Source: Tetrapyrgos nigripes
Taxonomy: Eukaryota > Basidiomycota > Agaricomycetes > Agaricales > Campanellaceae
Length of the DNA: 64,000 nt
Assembly: GCA_013368315.1 (NCBI GenBank)
Contig: JAACJM010000226.1
Span: 62,001-126,000, forward strand
Direction of reading: 5' to 3'
Below the pieces are notes generated by a model, which was given only the letters and a program-made list of their open reading frames with translations, had not been told where the DNA came from and made no database searches. A program made the translations under genes and the position numbers. Position 1 is the first letter of the stretch. Each line of letters begins with the position of its first letter. Positions 55,671-64,000 of this stretch are shown here, piece by piece.

Positions 55671-56389
55671 GTGACCGATGCTTTTGTCGACGCCTCCCAC
55701 CTCTGCTACTGCCACCTGCCTAACGATCCTTCCAAAGCCACAGCATCATCACTGCCAATCCCGTTGCTACCCCTACAACGCTCAGCTCAACCTTCACCAG
55801 CTCTACAACCATCCCTTGCACCACTCGCTTCCACCAGTCCAGCTACGATTAACCGTGTCTACAACCACGACAATTCACATGGCCTCATGGTGAGGTGTCG
55901 TGGTCTCATACTGTATGTCCTTTTGACGTTTGTCAGTCTTTATTCTGGCCACCCTCCCTGCAAAACATCATTTTCACCAACCAGTGCACTGGTGGATGGA
56001 TATATGTACTGTCACTAAACGAGGCCACTGGTCAACAAGAGTACAAAATTGGTATGATGGGACACGGGCCTGATGTCAGACTCAAGGAGTGGAGGCGGAA
56101 ACACCAGTCCAAAGGATTCAGACTGGTCTATTTAGTGAGGGTGTGCAACAGGAAGGTAGCTTACGCTGTCGGTATGTTGTACAGGCATTTCATATCTTCT
56201 AAGCTCATGTTCCTCGTAGAATTTGAATCCCACAGACAGATTCTACGATACACCACCAAAATCCACAGACGTTGCCCAGATTGTTCTGTGCACCACCGTG
56301 AAGAATTCCTTGTGAAGCCCAGTTTCGGGTTAAGAGAGATTTGCCACGCCATTCACAAGGCAAAGAGAATTGTAGAGACGAGGGTTTGA
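55671..56389 (+). CDS. T5orf172/GIY-YIG-superfamily domain protein, three exons
   Basis: The core reads GGWIYVLSLNEATGQQ, YKIGMMGHGPDVRLKEW, corresponding to the two beta strands and the KIG...R pattern of the T5orf172 (MUG113-like) branch of the GIY-YIG superfamily. Introns 55890-55936 and 56172-56219 join in frame; removing the second gives AVEFESHRQIL, where Glu-x3-His is the usual helix motif. The third exon has RRCPDCSVHHREEFLV, the conserved C-x2-C...HxEEF end. The likely role is DNA binding or nicking; bacteriophage and fungal members are poorly characterised. The start is uncertain: the first exon is a Pro/Ser/Thr-rich leader open from 55641 without an in-frame ATG, so an additional upstream exon is likely. 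All core residues I can check are present, so the gene may be intact. Confidence 0.62.
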
Positions 56390-57357
56390 AATGACATTCC
56401 TTTCTTAGTTTTGGACTTGCTTTCATTGTCTTTGCTTGCTTTTTTGTATCGTTTCTTGCTGTATCTTGACACCTGCCATTTGTAACTTTGTAACATTACT
56501 ATTTACTATGATAATCGTCTACCACTACCGCTACCATTCCCCATCCCTGCCCTGTCCCCGTCACGCTGTTCTAAATCTCCCAACTCGTCTCGGTCTCAAC
56601 CTTCACTCCCAACCCCACCTCTCTACTCCCAACTCATGCACCGACTCATATGATGCCGACACCAACTAATTACGATTACGAACCCCAATTGCACTCAATT
56701 TATTCGCTCAGGTCATGATCACGATGTCGTGTCCATGTCGTACATACTCAACTTCAACCATGCCCTCCCCATTGCCATACCATGTATGAAGTTGAACTTT
56801 AGCATGGTTCATACACAGGTCCCAATTCGTCGCTGGCTCAACGGTCTCACCTGCCTATCATTTGTAACATTACTACGATATTCTTTGACGCAGACACGTC
56901 TCGCAGTGGACACGTTGGAGACGCGACCGTGTCGAGCCACTGACGCACCTGCGTCTTATTCTGTCTCCGAAAATATCATCTATTAGCAGACCTATCTAAA
57001 CTTTAGATAGATGGTCCATTTGGACTCCTATCTGCACCTATACCTGAAGCCCAGATATACAACATTTCTGGACTCAAATCCATATGAGCAATAGACCATC
57101 TTTCTTTTGCTCGAATAACTGTACAAATTAGACGGTCTTTTTGTACTTCTTTCCATAGATTACATATGCCATCTTTTCGTGTACTTGTCAAGTGTAATTA
57201 AAGGTGTCCAGATGCATGTTCTTTCTGTATGAATATTCAGAGTCTGGATAGACCATTTATTTGTACATATATCTAAATTACAAATATATCATACTTTCGT
57301 GCATCTATCTGCTCATCTATCCGTCGAGCTGATAGAAAGGTCCTTTCGGCGTGAGTC

Positions 57358-57630
57358 CCATCGTCAGAGTCTCTCGACCCTGAAGAAGCCGATGGAACAC
57401 GATGGAAACAATGACCTCATGCAGAAATCTCCGTTTCAAAATTTAAATTATTAAACCCCCCTTGCCAGGACCGGCTGATTGATCGGTGGGACACGTCCCT
57501 CTCCTCCCGGTCAGAGTCTCTCGACCCCAAAGAAGCCAATGGAACGTGTTGGAAACAAAATGACCTCACGTGGAAATCTCTGTTTCAAATTTTAAACCCC
57601 CCTTGCCAGGACTGGCTGATCGGTCAGAGT
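57358..57630. repeat. Direct duplication, about 145-bp spacing
   Basis: TCAGAGTCTCTCGACCC, AAGAAGCC(G/A)ATGGAAC, ACAATGACCTCA/AAATGACCTCA, GAAATCTC(C/T)GTTTCAAA and ACCCCCCTTGCCAGGAC(C/T)GGCTGAT occur in the same order at 57368-57475 and 57511-57622, followed by GATCGGT in both. Diverged by a few percent plus small indels. Confidence 0.75.
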
Positions 57631-59339
57631 CAGCCTTTCCATCGATGCCCCGTCCCATTCACCATACCTACTTACACCGCTGCTCGTCACTGTGTCTTTT
57701 CAGCGCCTGAACAATTGCCTGCCAAACCAAGTCCCAACCTCGCTTCCCAAGATTGAAGACATACGACGACAACACGTACAGCCTATACTAGGGACCCAGT
57801 CTTAGCTCTCGAGTCAGACTCCAATGAGGTGAAGAGAAAGAGAAAGGATACGCGTGCATATGGGCGAGTAGAGCTATGTGTCCTTTGCCATCTCTGTCCT
57901 CGATTTCACTGACACGCGGTACGACAGCGTGGATAACGTGTTTACCAGTTACCTTAACCCAGGAAAGGTACAGTGAGTTCTCGTTCTCTTAGTCTGGTAG
58001 CATTACTAACATCATTCTAAGACAGATGAGGCACATATACCCAACGGTGAGCTATCCTCCAAGACATCAATTCTGACACCGCCAAACAGCGACTCCCATC
58101 CCTCATCACAGCTCCGAGCCCCATTCTGTGCTCTGGTGAACCGCCGACTCTATATGTCCATGCACCTATCGCAAATCGCTCCATGAGGCAAACCAATGCC
58201 TTCAACTTTCCTCAAGAATTACATCATTATACTGCATGGGCTTTCTCGAGGGGACTTGAGAGGTGGACGGCTCATGCATCAGTATTTGGGAAAAAACTGG
58301 TTTCAACTGGTACTAGCTGGTACCAGCTGTGTCCAGTTAACCACTTACCAGTGAACCAGATAAGTTTTTCTGATGACCAGTCCAATAGTGTCCTCATCAA
58401 CGAAATATAGTGATAGCTGTCGAGGAGGGTTTAATAAACATTCCCAACAGTGCTCACATCATCCGAGATGATCTGAATGATGTATTCGGGACCATCAATC
58501 TATGTCATCATCACTAGGAACGATGATCGGCACTTCCCGACGCTCCCGACAACCGGCCGACACATTGCCAACATCAATCATTGCAAACACTCACCATTGA
58601 AGGTGATGTATATGTATGTATATGTACAGTGCTCTAAGTATCCGTACCATTGACTTCTATTAACCACCAGCTGGCCAGTGACCAGTTTTTTCCAGAAATA
58701 CTGATGTGGTACAGTAATTTGTTGAAGAAAACGACTTCTGGTGAGTACTATTTTGGGGTACCATCAGTTTTATGGTTTTCTTTCTTTTGTCTCATTCACT
58801 TTCCATTACTTCTTTTCGTTGTCTCAGTTTCTGGTCTAACCATTACTCTCTCCTTCCTGTTTGTTGGCAGATAGCTCTTCATCTCAGTCCACATGTGACA
58901 CCAACATGTCACCTACTTCCATTTTCCAGTCAGCATATATTAGCTCAAGCCATTGCTCACTGGTCAACTTTGCTGTCGTTTACATCTGCAGCATCAGTGA
59001 GTTTTCATCTTTGTGCCTTGTCCCACACCACCTGCTCTTGTGCGGAGTGCACATCATTCTCTTATGTATGTTGGTGAGTTATGTTATGTTTCTCTCCTCG
59101 TTGTACTGGCCCCTGACTTCTGCTCCACTTCCACATGCATGCATCTCTGGTTAGTATTCCTAGGTCTGATAGAGAGTATGTTCTTGTATGTATCATGTAT
59201 GTATGTAGAAAATAGAATTCTTCACATTGTTGTTCTGAGAGTACCTGGATGTACCAGTCTGCCGGTAGTAGGCATATTTACCCTACTAGTGCATATTTTT
59301 CTTTATTTCTCAATATATGTGTCAGTTTCCGATATTTTC

Positions 59340-59530
59340 CTCACTTGCGCATATTTGCTTCCACTTTCACATATTTCCCTCACTTTCGTAAACTTTCCTC
59401 ACTTTAAAAACGACGGAAAATATGCCGAAAATATGCCGAAAATATACCCCGGCAAATATCTAATTTGCGAATATATTCTGGCATTTTTTAAATAAGGAAA
59501 ATATGAGAAAGTGGACCATATCAGCGCAAA
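59340..59530. repeat. Imperfect inverted repeat around CATATTT motifs
   Basis: CTTGCGCATATTTGCTTCC and CACTTTCACATATTTCC (59343-59378) mirror GGAAAATATGAGAAAGTG and ATCAGCGCAAAT (59496-59529). The centre has tandem AATATGCCGAAAATATGCCG. Looks like a MITE remnant; no target duplication recognised. Confidence 0.4.
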
Positions 59531-61139
59531 TTTTCTTCTGTCAATTTTTGTGGTGGTGCAAGTGCCATGAAGAAGATGGGTCAGAAATAGCTGGCGTGCC
59601 TTCTTCATCTCCATTTCCCAATTGCAACCAGCACAGTATCTTATCTTCACTGGCTTTTCAAGGCCTGCTTTCATCTCTATAGTGGCCCATAACCTGGCTT
59701 TGGGACTCCCAAGACTTCCACCCAATGGCAATTGCAACTCTTGTGTGGTGTGAATAGGCTTTCAACATCTTTTCCTTTCAATACTGACTGCACCTTCCCT
59801 CACCCTCTGCTCAATGCCACTCTTCCTTCTCCAAATCATCCTCTCCCTCTCAAACTCTCCTAGTTACCCCTTCGTTCCCTCCTGTGACTGTCCACATATG
59901 GCACTCGTCAATGTATCCATGTTGGCTCCCACTTCCAATATGCACTGCAACCCACCCATTTCTTCTCGATTCTATCATTGAACGACTAGCCACCTGCATA
60001 GCATTATTTACCAACACCAATATTTTCAAATGTGCTGACAGCTTCAGGTCCTTCTATCAATGCTGTTTTCTTTTGTTTTGCTCCTTCATTGTTTCCTTGT
60101 TTCTGACTCAACACCATTCTCCTCCAGCTGCAATGCCACTCTTTTTCTTTGGCCTCAACTGATACAGCAGGTGTCATGAATCGCTCCCCGCCTATTCATT
60201 TCCTTTCTATTCTTTTCCCTTTACTATCCACTTCCCACTCTAACCCCATAAACATCAACCATTTCTCATCATCGTCTATAGTTACCATCTCTCTGGATCT
60301 ATGACTCACCCCCTTATCTCCTCCAATTCCTATCTCCATGGACATTCTCACTGTCAATCATTCCTTATGATCCAGTACCTTCATCTATCTATATCTAGCC
60401 CATTATTCTCTCACCTCTGACATTTCCACATGATACCGTCTATTATTACTGATTCTTTCTCATCTGTTCATATTTTACTTATATACCTGTGATCCTTGTA
60501 ACCTATTCCTTAGTTCATTCACTTCGTCTCCGCTCCGTACTTGTACTATGCAGTGTAGAGCCTAGTCAGCTTACTTTCTCTCTATTTCTTTACGTTTCTT
60601 ACTCTCTTGATCAATCTACTCTCTTGTAACCGGCTTTCCCGTATTATGTGACTTGGGTGGTTATCGAGTGTACCGACAACTTTGACACTTGAACGAACTC
60701 CCATACACCCACCTCACAAATCCCTCATCGCACCCTATCCTTCACTCTGTCTACCCCACGCCCCCGAATTCGTATCGAACCTCCTGAAACCCCTCGTGAC
60801 TACGAACGGATCCCATTTCCCCTTCCTCGCTACCTCTTGTACTCCGAATACTCAGTCTCTCACGGAAGAAAAATACGAACGGATCCTTGGAGCCTTGATC
60901 GACACTTCATTTGCACAAGACGTTGGGTGTGGAAACTTACCTCAGGTGACGTAGTCCTCTCAACGTTCTCATACATAACAGTAAAAGAGGACTTTGATAT
61001 AGGAGAAACAGTGGTTCAAATCAAAGGACCTCTATTCCTCAGAGAAAACATTGACTACTCTCCATTAGCACCTTCCCCCGAATACGGTCTAGCATCTTCC
61101 TTCATCCTAGGACCCAACTACCTTTCCTGAAGATAGTGT

Positions 61140-62663
61140 ATGACTGGTCGACGAACCGCATCTGCAGACCCAAATCTCCGCTGTGCCGACCGACCACACG
61201 TATTCCATCCGCCATCAATCCGAGACGCTGCTTACTTCGTCGAAGACGTCGATGACCCTTGGACTCCGTGCACCGTACAACTGTGCCTGAACAGATATAA
61301 CACTCAACGACTTGCCACTGAAGAAATCCCGAACGGATTACACATTATAACCCAACTCCAAGAACTCGCGATCCAAAAAGCACACCCAAAACCTAAACCT
61401 GCAACAGAATCGGAACAAGGAACTTCTACACCTACTGATCAACCTTCCGGATCTAACCCAGTACCAGAAACCCCTTCCAATAACCCACCAGAACCAGACA
61501 ATCCCACTTCCCCACCTTCTTCGCCCACCATTCCATCCGCTGAAGGACCATCCGTAGCCCCTCGTCGTCCTCCCACACCTCCTTCCCCAGATCCATCAGA
61601 CCCAAACGACTCAGTCATGGCCGACACACCTCCTATCGGGTCGAATGGTACTTCTGAACGAGGAAGAAAACCAGACGCCTTCAATGGAGAACGTAGCGAG
61701 GCAAAACGGTGGCTGGCCCTTTTCAATAACTATCTACGCATGAATAAAGGAAAGTACCCGACCGAGGAAAGTCAGGTTTCACTATTCTTATCATTCTTCA
61801 TGGGAGAGAAAGGAGGAGATTGGGCAACGCAAAGATTGATAGAACGAGACGCAGATGAAGAGGATGAGAACTTGGTGAATACACCAGGTGAATGGAGATG
61901 GATAACTTTGAAACAGATACGGGATAGATTCAAAAAGGACTTCAAAGCTCTTGCCTCGGAAGATGTGGCGAGAACGAAGATCAAGTTTGCTAGAATGAAG
62001 GGGACGGATATTAGCAGCTACAACAGCATCTTCAATACATACGGAGAAGAATCCGAGTTCGGAGACGCGGCTTTGTTGGAATTCTATCAGGATGGGTTAC
62101 CACCCAAACTCCAAGAAGCAGTTGGAAGAACGTATCCGAAGTGGGATGACTTCGAGGAGTACAAGGAAAGAGCTGTGGAACTTCACTTAGAGTGGCTGAA
62201 GGAACGAGAAAGACAAGGACGCTGGAAAACTACTTCAACAACGAAGAGTAGTCCAGGTCCATCTCAGGGAAGAACGGTAGCAAGCGTCAATGCGCTTATG
62301 AATATGGGACCAGGTGCCAACTCGTCTTTCAATCCACTACCTAAGCTGACACCTGATGAAAGGGACCGACTCCGAAAACTAGGAGCGTGCTTCGCGTGTA
62401 GACAAACCGGACACATGAGCAACGAATGTCCAACATACCCAAGGACATCATCTCAAAACACTTCCTGAACATTTCCCTCTCGCGCTGTTCGAACAGCCGA
62501 AACCGCATCTTCTCCACCGGTAATGGTAGCTCAGGCGTCTTCATCTCGAAACACAATCAAGGATATTTCCGACATGGTCAACAGGGTTAAAGGGTTAGAA
62601 GGAGAGGAAAAGGAACAAGCAACCGTCTATTTAAAGGACATCATGTCTAAATTGGATTTTTGA
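61140..62663 (+). pseudogene. gag: Gag of the second Ty3/Gypsy element, with premature stop
   Basis: From ATG 61140: FVEDVDDPWTPCTVQL, a long Pro/Ser/Glu-rich linker (about residues 85-170), then the capsid part (FNGERSEAKRWLALFNNYL, LSFFMGEKGGDWATQ, GEESEFGDAALLEFYQDGL, LQEAVGRTYPKWDDF). The zinc knuckle CFACRQTGHMSNEC near residues 417-430 is canonical CX2CX4HX4C. TGA at 62466-62468 follows SQNTS; the same frame then continues without stops (TFPSRAVRTAETASS, DISDMVNRVKGLEGEEKE) to MSKLDF and the natural-looking TGA 62661-62663. TGA probably replaces CGA. Confidence 0.8.
62654..62663 (+). promoter_or_regulatory. Candidate -1 frameshift site between gag and protease
   Basis: GGATTTT (62654-62660) precedes the gag TGA. 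In the gag frame it is read G-GAT-TTT, similar to the G-GAU-UUA type slip site known from retroviruses. A -1 slip puts ribosomes in the protease frame, which is open from 62660. No strong stem was identified downstream. Confidence 0.35.
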
Positions 62664-64000
62664 ATCACTCCTCTGCTACGTCGTCAGTAGGAGTAGAACA
62701 GTGCACCGGACAGTTAAAGAACAATCAATATAGTGTGTTATACCCCTCTAGTGAGCGAGTCTTTCCTTCAGAAATAAGAATGTCAGCAATCACTCGTAAC
62801 AGACAGATACCATCAATCACACTCAAGACTGAACTAATCGGCAAAGTTACTGGCAGAAAAATCGACGCAAACGCTCTAATAGACAGCGGTGCAGAAGGCA
62901 TAATCATCAATGGTCAATTCGCACAAAAAAATCAACTTACCCTCTTTCCTATCAAAAACCCGTTCCCAGTTCGAAACGTCGACGGCTCTGAAAACACCAT
63001 GGGATGGGTACGAGAATACACTATCCAAAATCTTCGTATATATTCCCGAGACGGCGAGGCGTATCACGAAGAGCAGGCCGAATTCTATGTAACGGACATC
63101 GGGGATCACGATATAATCCTCGGTACCGACTGGTTGGAAGAACATAATCCAGATATAGACTGGTCAGACTCACGGGTAGACATGACTAGATGCCCAGAAA
63201 CATGCATCACGGCAAAACCTCCCGTTCTCCACTTGAAAACTAAACCCTTGAAACCCGCAGTCGTCGATCCAAGAGTCCACCACAAGGATTACCAAGTCAG
63301 ATGGTTAGAACCAGTTGGATGATTCAAACCAGTTGCCCAACCGAAAATTGCAGGGCGACGCCGCCGAACTCTTATTCGATCTTTCCATCCAAGTCCGGAA
63401 GAAACAGCAATCTTTACTGAAGATGACTACGGGAGAGATATGATTCCAGAACGTTGGGAACAGGACGTAATGAAAGAGTTGTTGGGGAAAGAGGAAAGAA
63501 TGGATGAAGAGGCGTCAGGGACACCGAACCGGAACATCCGCGCGGGTTTCACAAAAGCACAAGAACTCGCAGAAGCAGCCCAGAACGTTCAGGTCAATGT
63601 ACCTCTTAAAGATAAGATTCCTCCGCAATATCATCAGTTCTTATGAGTTTTTGACAAACAAACCTCAGAACGATTACTGAAACGTGGCGAGTGGGATCAC
63701 GCCATCGAGTTAAAACCGGACTTTGAACCTCGTCCTTGCAAAACATACCCGTTATCCCCAAATGAACAAAAGGAACTTGATGAATTCATCCAGCAGAACT
63801 TAGAGAAAGGATATATAAGACCATCGAAGTCTCCTATGGCAAGTCCCTTCTTCTTTGTAAAAAAGAAAGACGGAAAACTACGACCAGTACAGGACTACCG
63901 TGCCCTAAACAAAGGAACCGTCAAAAACGAATACCCCTTGCCGCTTATATTGGAACTCGTAGACAAACTCAAAGGGGCGCGAGTATTTTCCAAAGTCGAC
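62660..64000 (+). pseudogene. pol: Protease and N-terminal reverse transcriptase of the second element, with two stops
   Basis: One frame from 62660 to the window end apart from TGA at 63320-63322 and 63644-63646. Protease: ALIDSGAEGIIINGQF near residue 72, the active-site D-S-G, and DHDIILGTDWLEEHNPDIDW. After the first stop: AGRRRRTLIRSFHPSPEE; after the second: [40 protein letters not shown], then the start of reverse transcriptase, [34 protein letters not shown] and ARVFSKVD. Catalytic RT motifs lie beyond the window. The first TGA replaces a probable TGG, the second probably CGA. Confidence 0.82.

Larger units (their letters stand above)
56395..60650. other. Long noncoding stretch with small repeats
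   Basis: About 4.2 kb without a convincing gene; pyrimidine-rich on the + strand with many short open frames. A C-terminal-like fragment lies near 56430-57000 but is not recognised. Reiterated ACTGGT/ACCAGT words cluster at 58290-58345 and 58660-58700. TGTCATGAATCGCTCC at 60172 could be the start of an LTR for the downstream retroelement, but its partner lies beyond the window. Confidence 0.4.
60690..64000 (+). mobile_element. Second Ty3/Gypsy retrotransposon, 5' half, degenerate
   Basis: Contains gag, protease and the first part of reverse transcriptase, and runs off the window end. A different family from the element at 7532: gag, knuckle and RT sequences are clearly distinct. Gag-like sequence may begin as early as 60690 in shifted frames (GPLFLRENIDYSPLAP, PSPEYGLASSFILGP). 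The 5' LTR boundary and primer site were not established. Several in-frame stops make it inactive. Confidence 0.8.

Noticed and set aside
60172..60670. 5' LTR of the second Ty3/Gypsy element starting TGTCATGAATCG, with primer site TGGTTATCGAGTG near 60659
   Set aside because: The 3' LTR is outside the window so the boundary cannot be verified, and the complement of the proposed primer site does not parse as a tRNA 3' end. Kept only as a remark.

Overview
The window looks like nuclear DNA of a filamentous basidiomycete, most likely an Agaricomycete. Coding exons are interrupted by introns of about 35 to 80 nt with GT...AG ends. The recognisable protein families are ones I know as multicopy in Agaricomycetes: a JmjC protein, a WD40 protein, a Plavaka/Tnp2-type transposase and a T5orf172-type GIY-YIG protein. 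Two Ty3/Gypsy retrotransposons are present. I see no rRNA or tRNA genes, and I do not name a species. Intact single-copy housekeeping genes are scarce, while repeats, transposons and broken gene copies dominate, as expected of a transposon-rich heterochromatic or subtelomeric region.

Layout. 0.7-3.4 kb: a multi-exon JmjC-domain gene. 3.8-5.9 kb: a 158-bp MITE with CACTG ends and a 3-bp target duplication, two tandem repeats, and an unknown gene broken by a 77-bp triplication. 6.6-16.9 kb (minus strand): a Plavaka/Tnp2-like transposase gene split by a 6.37-kb Ty3/Gypsy element (7532-13900). That element has identical 141-bp LTRs, a 4-bp target duplication, gag, pol and integrase, and a convincing -1 frameshift signal. 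17-36.7 kb: poorly known genes and fragments, including a VPS26 exon remnant, a frameshifted WD40 gene, a frameshifted gene of an Agaricomycete family of unknown function, and a gene whose last codons are hit by the next element.

36.66-48.92 kb is the most striking part. It is a 12.27-kb DNA element with CACTGG termini, long near-identical inverted arms and a 3-bp AGG target duplication, with no transposase of its own. Its interior is an 11-bp minisatellite that changes orientation, a core with a KH-domain ORF, and a second, related 3.69-kb element nested inside it (38924-42612, GAA target duplication) filled by more than 120 copies of a 22-bp (2 x 11) GC-rich satellite. Very long ORFs run through this satellite on both strands, but they are by-products of the period and are not listed as genes.

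49-56.4 kb holds an NRPS adenylation-domain fragment and a decayed cytoplasmic dynein heavy-chain fragment, followed by a GIY-YIG/T5orf172-type gene. 56.4-60.6 kb is mostly noncoding. From about 60.7 kb to the end is the 5' half of a second Ty3/Gypsy element with premature TGA codons, cut by the window edge inside reverse transcriptase.

Taken together the region records layered mobile-element activity: old DNA transposons, a young retrotransposon inserted just inside an intron of one of them, and non-autonomous CACTA-like elements nesting in each other and in a host gene. Several TGA stops sit where CGA would be expected, which suggests CpG deamination.
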